From positions 124,001-188,000 of the forward strand of contig NZ_CAMQSF010000002.1 in NCBI RefSeq assembly GCF_947036865.1: DNA of 64,000 nucleotides, read 5' to 3'. Origin of the DNA: an uncultured Caulobacter sp. GTDB taxonomy: Bacteria; Pseudomonadota; Alphaproteobacteria; Caulobacterales; Caulobacteraceae. The notes under the pieces are model-generated. The model was not told where the DNA came from. It saw nothing but the letters and a program-made list of their open reading frames with translations, and ran no database searches. Position 1 is the stretch's first letter, and every line of letters begins with the position of its first letter. Positions 18,874 through 27,083 of the stretch are shown in pieces. The position numbers were made by a program, and so were the translations under genes.

Positions 18874-20877
18874 CTAGACCGTCACCTGAGCGCCGAGCTC
18901 CACCACGCGGCCGGGCGGGATCTTGAAGAAGTCGGTCGGATTGGCGGCGTTCTTCATCAGATAGATGAACAGCCGGTCCTGCCACAGCGGCATGCCGCTA
19001 TTGGCCGACGGCACGATCGACCGCCTTCCAAGGAAGAAGCTGGTGGCCATGATGTCGAACTTCAGGCCCTGCTTGCGGCACACGGCCAGGGCCTTGGGGA
19101 TGTTGGGGCTTTCCATGAAGCCGTAGTTGACGATGACCTTCTTGAAGTCGTCGTTGACCTTCTCGATCTTGACCCGGTCCTCCTCGGCCACGCGCGGCGT
19201 CTCGGCGGTGCGGACGGTCAGGATCACGTTGCGCTCGTGCAGCACCTTGTTGTGCTTGAGATTGTGCATCAGCGCGACCGGGGTCATGTCCGGATCGGAG
19301 GTCAGGAAGATCGCCGTGCCGGGCGCGCGGTGCGGGGCGCGGGCGCGCAGGATCTCCATCAGGTCGACCAGGGGCACGCTGTCGCGGCGGGTCTTGGCGG
19401 TGAGGATGCCCGCCCCGCGCGTCCAGGTGGCCATGATCAGCACCAGCACCGCGCCGAACACCAGCGGCAGCCAGGCGCCGTCCGGGATCTTCAGCATGTT
19501 CGAGGCGATGAACACCGAATCCAACGCCACCAGCGGGATCAGCAGCAGGCCGGTCTGCCACAGCGGCCACTTCCAGATGCGGCGAAGGACGACATAGGCC
19601 AGCAGTGTGTCGACGAACATGGCGCCGGTCACGGCGATGCCGTAGGCGCTGGCCAGCTTGTGCGAGCTCCGGAACGCGAACAGCAGCACCAGCACGCCGA
19701 TCAGCAGGAACTGGTTGACGGCCGGCACGAAGATCTGGCCGGCCTGGGTCTCGGAGGTGCGCTTGATCTCGATGCGCGGCAGCAGGCCCAGCTGAACCGC
19801 CTGCTGGGTCATCGAGAAGGCGCCGGTGATCACCGCCTGGCTGGCGATGACGGTGGCGATGGTGGCCATGATCAGCACGGGCCAATAGGCGAAGCCGGGC
19901 ACCATCTCCCAGAACGGATTGTGCCGCGCGGCCGGGTGGTGCAGCACGAGGGCTCCCTGGCCCAGATAGTTCAAGGCCAGGCACGGGAAGACCAGGCACA
20001 GCCAAGAGACCTGGATCGGCCGCTTTCCGAAGTGTCCCATGTCGGCGTAGAGCGCCTCGGCTCCGGTGACGACGAGGAAGACGCTGCCCAGGATCACGAA
20101 GCCCAGGAAGCCGTTCTCGAGCAGAAAGCGCAGGCCATACCAGGGATTGATGGCTCGGAAGATCGACGGGTCGTCGGCCAGGTGGAACGCCCCCAGCGCG
20201 CCCAGGATCACGAACCAGATCGCGGTGATCGGCCCGAAGAAGGCGGCCATCCGGTGGGTGCCCTTGGCCTGGACCAGGAACAGGGCGATCAGGATGCCGG
20301 CCGAGATCGGCAGCACATAGGGCGAGAGGGCGTGGCCGACGCCGGGCGCGTCCTTCAGGCCCTCGACCGCCGACAGCACCGAGATGGCCGGCGTGATGAT
20401 GCCGTCGCCATAGAAGAGAGCCGCCCCGACCACGCCCAGGAAGAACACCACCGCCGAGCGCTTGCGGCCGACGCCGCCCAGCGCCTTCTGGGCCAGGGCC
20501 ATCAGCGCCAACGTGCCGCCTTCGCCCTTGTTGTCGGCGCGCATGAAGAAGATGACGTACTTGATCGTCACGAACAGGGTCATGGTCCACAGGACCAGAG
20601 ACACGACGCCCAGCACCGCGTGCTCGGTCGCCGTCGTGCTGCGCGAATGGGCCAGGGCCTCGCGCAGGGCGTAGAGCGGGCTGGTGCCGATGTCGCCGAA
20701 CACCACGCCGATCGAGCCCAGCGCCAGGGCCAGGAAGCCATGGCCCTTGACCTCGTCACGGCCCTGGTGACCGTGCGGCGCGCCGCCGTCCTGCGCGGGA
20801 ATATCGGAGACCCCCGTGACGTGATCGCGGTCGGCGGCGCCTGCGGGGTTGGAAGCGCTCGGGGCTTCGGAAGCCAT
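18874..20877 (-). CDS. kup: Low-affinity potassium transport system protein Kup
   Basis: A 667-residue K+/H+ symporter of the KUP/HAK family. About 12 membrane helices run from LALALGSIGVVFGDIGTSPL (family signature GVVYGDIGTSPLY) to about residue 470, then a cytoplasmic C-terminal domain ends with FFKIPPGRVVELGAQV. MRADNKGEGG is the conserved loop. The N-terminal 45 residues are hydrophilic. It leads a two-gene unit with the small membrane protein at 18508-18870. Confidence 0.96.
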   Translation of the reverse strand: MASEAPSASNPAGAADRDHVTGVSDIPAQDGGAPHGHQGRDEVKGHGFLALALGSIGVVFGDIGTSPLYALREALAHSRSTTATEHAVLGVVSLVLWTMTLFVTIKYVIFFMRADNKGEGGTLALMALAQKALGGVGRKRSAVVFFLGVVGAALFYGDGIITPAISVLSAVEGLKDAPGVGHALSPYVLPISAGILIALFLVQAKGTHRMAAFFGPITAIWFVILGALGAFHLADDPSIFRAINPWYGLRFLLENGFLGFVILGSVFLVVTGAEALYADMGHFGKRPIQVSWLCLVFPCLALNYLGQGALVLHHPAARHNPFWEMVPGFAYWPVLIMATIATVIASQAVITGAFSMTQQAVQLGLLPRIEIKRTSETQAGQIFVPAVNQFLLIGVLVLLFAFRSSHKLASAYGIAVTGAMFVDTLLAYVVLRRIWKWPLWQTGLLLIPLVALDSVFIASNMLKIPDGAWLPLVFGAVLVLIMATWTRGAGILTAKTRRDSVPLVDLMEILRARAPHRAPGTAIFLTSDPDMTPVALMHNLKHNKVLHERNVILTVRTAETPRVAEEDRVKIEKVNDDFKKVIVNYGFMESPNIPKALAVCRKQGLKFDIMATSFFLGRRSIVPSANSGMPLWQDRLFIYLMKNAANPTDFFKIPPGRVVELGAQVTV

Positions 20878-21074
20878 TCAATCCCTCCGGGAGGCCTCGA
20901 TGAACGCTGGCGGCCGACCCTTATCGCGATCAGGCGGGGCGCGATACACCCAAACCGTCGCGCCGACAACACCACCCCACGCGCCCTGGATGTCGCATGA
21001 CGACGATATTTGCTTCGGGTGGGAAACGATTTTCAGTTGAACGCGCGGCGGGCCACCTTACGTTCCCGGATAAG

Positions 21075-21509
21075 ATGTCTGACAGCCAGAAATTTCCCGT
21101 CGCGGCCCACGCCCTGGCCTATCTGGCGCACAAGGCGGCGTTTTCCGCCGACCGCGCCGTGGCCAGCGCGGAACTGGCGGCGTCCGTGCCGACCAACCCG
21201 GTGGTGGTGCGTCGCGTGACGGCGATGCTCGGCAAGGCGGGGCTGATCGGCGCCCGCGCCGGCGCCAATGGCGGCGCCTGGCTTTTGAAGCCCCCCGAGA
21301 CCATCACGCTCGACGTCGTGCTCAAGGCCGTCAATGGCTGCGCGCATCTCGGCGTGGCGCCCAAGGGGGTCAAGGGCTGCCCGGTCGGCGAAAAGATCCC
21401 CGAGGCGGTCAGCGCCGCCATCGTCGCCGCCGACCGCGCCGCCCACGAGCGCCTGGCCCGGATCACCGTCGCCGACCTGCTGAACGGCGCCCACGGGGCG
21501 GCCGCCTGA
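21075..21509 (+). CDS. Rrf2 family transcriptional regulator
   Basis: 144 residues from ATG 21075; the frame extends upstream but the family starts here (KFPVAAHALAYLAHKA). An N-terminal winged helix with VVVRRVTAMLGKAGLIGARAGANGGAWL is the Rrf2 DNA-binding signature. Only two Cys appear in the region where IscR/NsrR carry three cluster ligands (GCAHLGV...GCPVG), so an Fe-S cluster is uncertain; a YwnA-like thiol switch is possible. The next gene is a flavodoxin whose promoter holds a small inverted repeat, a possible target. Confidence 0.85.
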   Translation: MSDSQKFPVAAHALAYLAHKAAFSADRAVASAELAASVPTNPVVVRRVTAMLGKAGLIGARAGANGGAWLLKPPETITLDVVLKAVNGCAHLGVAPKGVKGCPVGEKIPEAVSAAIVAADRAAHERLARITVADLLNGAHGAAA

Positions 21510-21597
21510 GGCCTTGAAGGTCGGCTAAAGCCATCCCGTAGAAAAATTGCACCAAAATCTGTTGCGGATCCCCTGGCGAAGCTCTGTCGCGTCATTA

Positions 21598-21610
21598 GGT
21601 AATCGCTACC
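21598..21610. promoter_or_regulatory. Candidate operator upstream of the flavodoxin gene
   Basis: GGTA-ATCGC-TACC is an inverted repeat 28 bases before the flavodoxin ATG. Its position between the Rrf2-type regulator and the flavodoxin gene makes it a candidate binding site. Short and unproven. Confidence 0.3.
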
Positions 21611-21638
21611 GTTTCAGTTTCGAAAACGAGGGATCACC

Positions 21639-22247
21639 ATGACCACCGTCGCCATCGCCTATCACTCGGGCTACGGCCACACCGAGGTTCTCGCCCAGAA
21701 GGTCGCCGAGGGCGTCCGGGACGCCGGCCAGACGCCGGTCCTGCTGAAGATCGAGAACGCGACCCAGGACTTCGGCCCGTTCATCGAGGAAATCACCAAG
21801 GCCGACGCCGTGATCTTCGGCGCGCCGACCTATATGGGCGACGTCTCGGGCGTGTTCAAAGTGTTCGCGGACGCCACCTCGGCGGCGTTCTTCACCGGCG
21901 CCTGGAAGGACAAGCTGGCCGCCGGCTTCACCAACTCGCACAGCTTCGCCGGCGACAAGGCCCATGCCCTGGCCAGCTTGACCATCCTGGCCGCCCAGCA
22001 CGGCATGAACTGGATCAATCTCGGCATCGCGCCGCCGCACGTGACGGCGGCCGAGCGCGGCCCCGATACGCTGAACCGCGTCGGCTCGTTCGTCGGCCTC
22101 GCCGCGCAGTCCGACAACGCCTCGCCCGAGATCACGCCGCCGGCCGGCGACCGGGAGACCGCCCGCCTGCTGGGCGAGCGCGTGGCCAAGGCCGCCGTCC
22201 GCTGGACCGCCGGCGCCAGCGCCGCCGCGCTCGACCAGGCGGCCTGA
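21639..22247 (+). CDS. WrbA-like flavodoxin / NAD(P)H:quinone oxidoreductase family protein
   Basis: 202 residues. The FMN phosphate loop YHSGYGHTE is at 8-16 and the GAPTYMGDVSG loop (about 68-78) is as in WrbA and related flavoproteins; SFAGDKAHALASLTILAAQHGMNW follows the WrbA layout. Two-electron quinone reduction would limit oxidative stress. Good ribosome site (GAGGGATCACC) before ATG. It lies 129 bp downstream of the Rrf2 gene. Confidence 0.87.
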   Translation: MTTVAIAYHSGYGHTEVLAQKVAEGVRDAGQTPVLLKIENATQDFGPFIEEITKADAVIFGAPTYMGDVSGVFKVFADATSAAFFTGAWKDKLAAGFTNSHSFAGDKAHALASLTILAAQHGMNWINLGIAPPHVTAAERGPDTLNRVGSFVGLAAQSDNASPEITPPAGDRETARLLGERVAKAAVRWTAGASAAALDQAA

Positions 22248-22291
22248 CGACCTTCCCAAGGCCGCGGCCCGTCTCCCTCCCCGCCGCGGCC

Positions 22292-22332
22292 CGGAAGGGG
22301 CGCGCTCCCACGCTCCGGGCGCGCCCCTTCCG
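22292..22332. terminator. GC-rich hairpin after the flavodoxin gene
   Basis: Perfect 13-bp arms CGGAAGGGGCGCG / CGCGCCCCTTCCG around a 15-base loop. It lies 45 bases after the flavodoxin stop. No T-run follows. Confidence 0.45.
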
Positions 22333-22428
22333 CCCTTTCCCGACAAGGACGCCGGAGGGCTGCTTGAACCCGGTCGCGGGCCGTGCTGGTCTTCGGGGAC
22401 GTTTCGTCTTCGACTGGATCACCTCGAC

Positions 22429-23229
22429 ATGGCCCGCCGCCTCGCCCTCATCACCGGCGCCTCCGCCGGCATCGGGGCCGCTTTCGCCCGCATTCACGCC
22501 AGCCACGGCTATGACGTGGCCTTGACCGCGCGTCGGGCCGACCGGCTCGAGGGGCTGGCCGCCGAGATCCGCCTGCGCTCCGGCGTCGAAGCCTACGCCA
22601 TCCCCGCCGACCTCGCCGAGCCCGGCGGGGTCGACGCGGTGCTATCCGCGCTCGCCGAGCAGGGGCGGGTGGTCGACGCCCTGGTCAACAACGCCGGCTA
22701 TGGCCTGCCCGGGACCTATGCGACGACCAGCTGGACCGATCAGGCGAGCTTCCTGCAGGTGATGCTGACCAGCGTCTGCGAGATGACCCACAAGGCGCTG
22801 CCGGGCATGGTCGAGCGGCGGTTCGGGCGGATCGTCAACGTGGCTTCGCTGGCGGGACTGGTTCCGGGCGCGGCCGGCCACACGCTCTACGCGGCCACCA
22901 AGGGCTTCCTGGTCAAGTTCTCCCAGAGCCTGCACCTGGAGAACCTGCAGACCGGCGTCCACGTCAGCGCCCTCTGCCCCGGCTTCACCTATTCGGAATT
23001 CCACGACGTCAACGGCACCCGCGCCCAGGTCAGCCAGGGCGTGCCGGAGTGGATGTGGCTGGGCGCCGACGAGGTCGCGGCCGCCGGCTATGAGGCCGCC
23101 GAGGCCAACCGCCCGATCTGCGTGCCGGGCGCGCCGAACAAGGCGCTAGCCGCGATCGCCAAGGTCGTGCCCGACGACTGGGCCCTGGCCCTGATGGCCA
23201 GCCAGGGGAGCCGGTTCCGGAAGGTTTAG
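22429..23229 (+). CDS. SDR family NAD(P)-dependent oxidoreductase
   Basis: 266 residues. TGASAGIG (8-15), NNAGYG, catalytic Ser in NVASLAGLVPG and YAATKGF are all present, with TARRADRLEGLAAEI suggesting NADP preference (Arg-rich after strand 2). Resembles the short-chain dehydrogenases that reduce ketones or act on lipids; substrate unknown. No strong ribosome site is seen before ATG 22429. Followed by a strong palindrome. Confidence 0.9.
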   Translation: MARRLALITGASAGIGAAFARIHASHGYDVALTARRADRLEGLAAEIRLRSGVEAYAIPADLAEPGGVDAVLSALAEQGRVVDALVNNAGYGLPGTYATTSWTDQASFLQVMLTSVCEMTHKALPGMVERRFGRIVNVASLAGLVPGAAGHTLYAATKGFLVKFSQSLHLENLQTGVHVSALCPGFTYSEFHDVNGTRAQVSQGVPEWMWLGADEVAAAGYEAAEANRPICVPGAPNKALAAIAKVVPDDWALALMASQGSRFRKV

Positions 23230-23240
23230 CCTCTTCTCGT

Positions 23241-23276
23241 GTCATCCCGGATCGGCCTTCGGCCGTCCGGGATGAC
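23241..23276. repeat. Strong palindrome with GTCATCCCGG arms
   Basis: GTCATCCCGGA ... TCCGGGATGAC with an inner CGGCC-TTC-GGCCG stem: 11 plus 5 paired bases, almost uninterrupted. It lies 12 bases after the SDR stop and can terminate that transcript. A partial copy of the left arm (GTCATCCCGG) is at 9560-9569. Confidence 0.65.
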
Positions 23277-23389
23277 GCCGGTTTTGCAGGTCGACGGCTA
23301 GGGGCTGGGCCCGCGACCGGGCGTCCCTTTGGAAAACCGGCCCCGGCCTGCTATATGTCCGCCTCGACCCCGAACATCCGGACATCCCC

Positions 23390-24604
23390 TTGAGCGTCAC
23401 CCTCGACCTGTCGCGCGTCTCGTCCGAGACGGCGCCTTCCGCCCCCGTCGCCAAGCCCCTGATCAACCTGTCGGGCCTGACGCGCCCGCAGCTGGTCGCG
23501 GCCCTGGTCGAGAGCGGGGTGGTCGAGCACGGCAAGGCCAAGATGCGCGCCACCCAGATCTTCCGCTGGATGCACCATCGCGGCGTGACGGACTTCGCCG
23601 CGATGAGCGACGTGGCCAAGGAGACCCGCGCGCGCCTGGCCGAGACCTTCACCCTCGCCCGCCCCGAGATCGTCGAGCGCCAGGTCAGCCAGGACGGCAC
23701 CCGCAAGTGGCTGATCCGCATGGCCCCGGGGATCGAGGTCGAAAGCGTCTTCATCCCCGGCGTCGGCCGGGCCGGGGCGCTGTGCGTCTCCAGTCAGGTG
23801 GGCTGCACCCTGAACTGCAGCTTCTGCCACACCGGCACCCAGCCGCTGGTCCGCAACCTGACCACGGCCGAGATCGTCGCCCAGGTGCAGGTGGCCAAGG
23901 ACGATCTGGCCGAATGGCCCTCGGACAAGGAGGACCGCCAGCTCTCGAACATCGTGTTCATGGGCATGGGCGAGCCGCTCTACAATCTGGGCCAGGTGGC
24001 CGACGCCATCGAGATCATCAGCGACAACGAGGGCATCGGCATCTCGCGGCGGCGGATCACGGTCTCGACCTCGGGCGTCGTGCCGATGCTGGAAAAGCTG
24101 GGCTCGACCACCCAGGCCATGCTGGCGATCAGCCTGCACGCCACCAACGACGCCCTGCGCGACGTCCTGGTGCCGCTGAACAAGAAATACCCGATCGCCG
24201 AGCTGATGACCGGCATCCGCGCCTATCCGGGCCTGTCCAACGCCCGCCGCGTGACCTTCGAATACGTGATGCTGAAGGGCGTCAACGACAGCCCCGACGA
24301 GGCCCGCGCGCTGGTCAAGCTGATCAAGGGCATTCCCGCCAAGATCAACCTGATCCCGTTCAACCCCTGGCCGGGCAGCGACTACCAGTGCTCGGACTGG
24401 GCGACGATCGAGGCCTTCGCCGCGATCCTCAACAAGGCCGGCTACTCCTCGCCGATCCGCACCCCGCGCGGGCGGGACATCCTGGCCGCCTGCGGCCAGC
24501 TGAAGAGCGAGAGCGAGAAGGTCCGCGCCTCGGCGCTGCGCAAGCTGTCGCTGGCGGCGATGGCGGGCGTGCTGTCCGAGGATGACGAGGACGAGGCGGA
24601 TTAG
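23390..24604 (+). CDS. rlmN: Dual-specificity RNA methyltransferase RlmN
   Basis: A radical-SAM enzyme that methylates C2 of A2503 in 23S rRNA and A37 of some tRNAs. 404 residues from TTG 23390, the only plausible start near the family N-terminus ([16 protein letters not shown]). The radical-SAM cysteines are in [11 protein letters not shown] (CxxxCxxC); GMGEPLYNL and the C-terminal CGQL region with the methylated-Cys position are present. Starts within CCCCTTGAGC, a context shared with rsmI. No Shine-Dalgarno sequence is obvious. Confidence 0.96.
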   Translation: MSVTLDLSRVSSETAPSAPVAKPLINLSGLTRPQLVAALVESGVVEHGKAKMRATQIFRWMHHRGVTDFAAMSDVAKETRARLAETFTLARPEIVERQVSQDGTRKWLIRMAPGIEVESVFIPGVGRAGALCVSSQVGCTLNCSFCHTGTQPLVRNLTTAEIVAQVQVAKDDLAEWPSDKEDRQLSNIVFMGMGEPLYNLGQVADAIEIISDNEGIGISRRRITVSTSGVVPMLEKLGSTTQAMLAISLHATNDALRDVLVPLNKKYPIAELMTGIRAYPGLSNARRVTFEYVMLKGVNDSPDEARALVKLIKGIPAKINLIPFNPWPGSDYQCSDWATIEAFAAILNKAGYSSPIRTPRGRDILAACGQLKSESEKVRASALRKLSLAAMAGVLSEDDEDEAD

Positions 24605-24625
24605 GGTCCGCTCCTTTCCCGATTT

Positions 24626-24720
24626 TCCCCGCGAAAGCGGGGACCCAAGCGGCGTTTCCGGGTGCGGCCAAGCCTGGGTTCAATCTCCAGACTCGGCTTG
24701 GGTCCCCGCTTTCGCGGGGA
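24626..24720. repeat. Long perfect inverted repeat with 25-bp arms
   Basis: Arms 24626-24650 and 24696-24720 are perfect reverse complements; each also folds into its own TCCCCGC-GAAA-GCGGGGA hairpin. The right arm lies inside the ArsR coding region and gives its tail. Typical of dispersed intergenic elements in high-GC alphaproteobacteria. Confidence 0.85.
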
Positions 24721-25057
24721 TGGGTGGCGTTTGGGGCGTCTCCACCGCCTTCTTCAACCGGCTCAGCATTCCCGCCGCATAGGCCGCGTACGGCCCGATC
24801 CAGCGTTCGTGGATCGCGTGCACCGGCAGGGCGTCGAGGTGGTTCCATCGTTCGCGCCCGCGTCGCTCGGCGACCACGAGGCCGGCCTCTTCCAGGACGC
24901 CTAGGTGCTGCATCACCGTGCAGCGATCGAGCGCCGGGATCAGGCCGCACAGCATCCCCGTCGTGCGCGGCTCGGCCTTCAGCAGATCCAAAATTTGGCG
25001 GCGGACCCGGTGTCCCAGCGCCTTGAAGATCAGGTCGGCTTCGTCTTCGCTTGACAT
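24680..25057 (-). CDS. ArsR family transcriptional regulator
   Basis: 125 residues with a winged helix: LIFKALGHRVRRQILDLLKAEPRTTGMLCGLI then DRCTVMQHLGVLEEAGLVVAERRGRERW. The family pattern and the neighbour (an SRPBCC protein, divergent) match the common ArsR/AHSA1 pairs. The last 13 or so residues (PIPAKAGTQAESGD) are encoded by the inverted repeat 24626-24720, so the original C-terminus was probably replaced. The start codon lies inside an 18-bp palindrome, implying autoregulation. Confidence 0.9.
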   Translation of the reverse strand: MSSEDEADLIFKALGHRVRRQILDLLKAEPRTTGMLCGLIPALDRCTVMQHLGVLEEAGLVVAERRGRERWNHLDALPVHAIHERWIGPYAAYAAGMLSRLKKAVETPQTPPIPAKAGTQAESGD

Positions 25058-25074
25058 GTTATAAGATTATAACA
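25057..25074. promoter_or_regulatory. Perfect palindromic operator between ArsR and SRPBCC genes
   Basis: TGTTATAAGATTATAACA: two 8-base arms around GA. It overlaps the last base of the ArsR start codon and lies 33 bases before the SRPBCC ATG. AT-rich in a 68 percent GC background. Very likely the ArsR dimer site controlling both genes. Confidence 0.75.
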
Positions 25075-25107
25075 CATGGTCGCGCCGATCAAGGATGGAG
25101 GTGATCC

Positions 25108-25557
25108 ATGTCGCACGAATTCACCGTCAGCGGGCGCATCGCCAAGCCCGTGGCCGAGGTCTTCGAGGCCGTCGCCGACCCAAAGAAGCTGTCCGGCTAC
25201 TTCACCACCGGCGGCGCGCAAGGGCGGCTGGAGACCGGCGCTGTCGTCACCTGGGACTTCCATGACTTCCCCGGCGCCTTCCCCGTCGAGGTGGTCGAGG
25301 TCGTGAAGGACGAGAAGATCGTCCTGCGCTGGGGCGCGTCAGAGAAGGGCGCGACCTACAAGACCACCGTCACCATGACCTTCACCGACACGGGCGACGG
25401 CCGCACCCTGGTCAAGATCCATGAGGCCGGCTGGAGCGACACCCCCGCGGGCGAGAAGGCTGCCTTCGGCAATTGCGAGGGCTGGACCGGCATGCTGTGC
25501 GCCCTGAAGGTCTTCGTCGAGCACGGCCTCAATCTGCGCGAGGGCTTCTACAAATAG
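25108..25557 (+). CDS. SRPBCC / AHSA1-type ligand-binding protein
   Basis: 149 residues. The START/Bet v1 fold pattern is clear: an N-terminal strand with SGRIAKPVAEVFEAVADPKKLSGYF, then GAVVTWDFHDFPGAFPVEVVEV, VLRWG and the final helix GWTGMLCALKVFVEHG. AHSA1-like proteins bind hydrophobic ligands or act with Hsp90; in ArsR pairs the ligand is usually unknown. GGAGGTGATCC precedes the ATG, an excellent ribosome site. Confidence 0.9.
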   Translation: MSHEFTVSGRIAKPVAEVFEAVADPKKLSGYFTTGGAQGRLETGAVVTWDFHDFPGAFPVEVVEVVKDEKIVLRWGASEKGATYKTTVTMTFTDTGDGRTLVKIHEAGWSDTPAGEKAAFGNCEGWTGMLCALKVFVEHGLNLREGFYK

Positions 25558-25651
25558 GCGAAAGTCGCCGGAGACGGGCGCCCCCTACGCAAGGCTCGCC
25601 CAGCCGTGCTAGTCAGGACTCCGCAGAACTTGCTCGGGGTCGTCCGCGTCC

Positions 25652-26080
25652 ATGCCGTCTCAGCTCCAGTCGCCCGAGGTCCAGGCCTTCGCCACCGGCT
25701 TCCCGGTCACCCTGCTGCACGCGGGCGTGACCCTGGTCATGCTGATCCTGGGCACGACGCTGTACGCGCTGCTGACGCCGCACAAGGAGATCGCCCTGAT
25801 CCGCGAGGGCAATTCGGCGGCCGCCCTGTCGCTGGGCGGGGTGATGGTGGGCCTGGCCATTCCGCTGGCCATCTCCCTGACGGCCTCGACCTCGGTGATC
25901 GAGATCATGATCTGGGGCGCGGCGACGATCGCCGTGCAGCTGCTGGTCTTCCGGATCACCGACATGATCCTCACCGGCCTGCCCGAGCGGATCCAGGACG
26001 GCGAGATCTCGGCCGCCACCCTGCTGGTCGGCGCCAAGCTGGCCACCGCCCTGATCCTCGCCGCCGCCGTGGCCGGCTGA
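25652..26080 (+). CDS. DUF350 family membrane protein
   Basis: 142 residues with four hydrophobic helices (FPVTLLHAGVTLVMLILGTTLYALL, AALSLGGVMVGLAIPLAISL, IMIWGAATIAVQLLVFRI, ATLLVGAKLATALILAAAVAG). The EIALIREGNSAAALSLGG loop is the DUF350 (YjfL-like) signature. Function unknown. The trypsin-like gene starts 25 bp after its stop, so the pair is likely an operon. Confidence 0.88.
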   Translation: MPSQLQSPEVQAFATGFPVTLLHAGVTLVMLILGTTLYALLTPHKEIALIREGNSAAALSLGGVMVGLAIPLAISLTASTSVIEIMIWGAATIAVQLLVFRITDMILTGLPERIQDGEISAATLLVGAKLATALILAAAVAG

Positions 26081-26104
26081 CGGGAAGGGGTCGGGAGCTC
26101 CCCA

Positions 26105-26938
26105 GTGCATTTCCCCAAGCTTCCCGACTGGCTGGTCTACGCCGCGGCGGTCAGCGCCCTGCTGATCGTCGCGGTCGGACGGCAGGAGCGCTCGGACGCG
26201 CCGCCGCCGCCGCCGCCGGTGCCGGGCGAGGAGGGCTTGCCGCTCGGGCCGTCCTCGCCGTTCGATCCCGCGATCGTGGTGCAGGTGCCCGACAAGCCCG
26301 AGCCGGGTTCGGGCACGGCCTTCTCGGTCGGCGACGACGGAACCTGGCTGACGGCCCGCCACGTCGTCGACGGCTGCAAGAAGGCGGCCATCGTCGTGGC
26401 CGACGGGCGCGGCGTCGCCGCCAGGATCCATGTCGATCCCAAGGCCGACGCCGCCATCCTGACCACCGAGGGCGGCGCTCCGGCCGTGCCGCTGGGCCTG
26501 GACGCGCCCCTGCGCCGGGGCGCGCGCGCCTATCATCCCGGCTTCCCGCAGGGCCATCCGGGCGAGGCCGCCTCGCGCCTGCTGGGCCGCGAGAACCTGG
26601 TCGTTCACGGCCGGGGCGCGCGCACCGAGCCGGTGCTGGTCTGGGCCGAGGTGGGCCGCACCGACACGCTGAAGGGCACCCTGGCCGGGCTCTCGGGCTC
26701 GCCGGCCCTCGACAGCGCCGGCCGCGTGATCGGGGTCACGGTCGCCGAGGCCCCGCGCCGGGGCCGCATCTACACGACCGCGCCCGAGACGCTGAAGACC
26801 CTGCTGGGACCGCATCGCCGGCCCAGCGCTTCGGAGTTCGCGCCCAGCGAGCCCATCACCACCGAGAACTACGGCCGCGTCGCCGACGGCCTGCGCCGCG
26901 ACCTTCGCGTGGCGCAGGTGGTTTGCCTGGCGGTCTGA
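26105..26938 (+). CDS. Membrane-anchored trypsin-like serine protease
   Basis: 277 residues from GTG 26105. An N-terminal hydrophobic anchor (LVYAAAVSALLIVAV) is followed by a proline-rich linker and a trypsin/HtrA-type domain beginning GSGTAFSV. Catalytic His86 (TARHVVDG), Asp115 (KADAAIL) and Ser197 (GLSGSPAL) can be proposed; the usual GNSGGP is changed to GLSGSP. No PDZ domain follows. Probably periplasmic. It follows the DUF350 gene by 25 bp. GGGGTCGGGAG lies upstream. Confidence 0.83.
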   Translation: MHFPKLPDWLVYAAAVSALLIVAVGRQERSDAPPPPPPVPGEEGLPLGPSSPFDPAIVVQVPDKPEPGSGTAFSVGDDGTWLTARHVVDGCKKAAIVVADGRGVAARIHVDPKADAAILTTEGGAPAVPLGLDAPLRRGARAYHPGFPQGHPGEAASRLLGRENLVVHGRGARTEPVLVWAEVGRTDTLKGTLAGLSGSPALDSAGRVIGVTVAEAPRRGRIYTTAPETLKTLLGPHRRPSASEFAPSEPITTENYGRVADGLRRDLRVAQVVCLAV

Positions 26939-27037
26939 GGGCCGCGAAATCTCGTCCCCACGGGACCGGCTTCCCCGGCCCGAGGGCATGCCTCGACAAG
27001 CTCGGGATGAGGGTTTCGAATGCGAAGCCGTCAGCCT

Positions 27038-27074
27038 TGATCCTCACCCTGAGCCTGTCGAAGGGCGAGGATCA
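27038..27074. repeat. 37-base hairpin repeat (copy 1), 3' of the AmpG-like gene
   Basis: TGATCCTC and CCCT pair with AGGG and GAGGATCA around a short loop. The same 37 bases, with one change, occur at 44511-44547. Both are preceded about 40 bases upstream by AAGCTCGGG(A/G)TGAG (27000-27012 here). It lies 10 bases after the AmpG stop in that gene's direction and may terminate it. Confidence 0.7.
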
Positions 27075-27083
27075 CGCGCCGCG

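Noticed and set aside
18493-21000. 835-residue plus-strand open frame opposite kup
   Set aside because: Gln/His/Arg-rich antisense shadow of kup and its neighbour, no domain and no start context.
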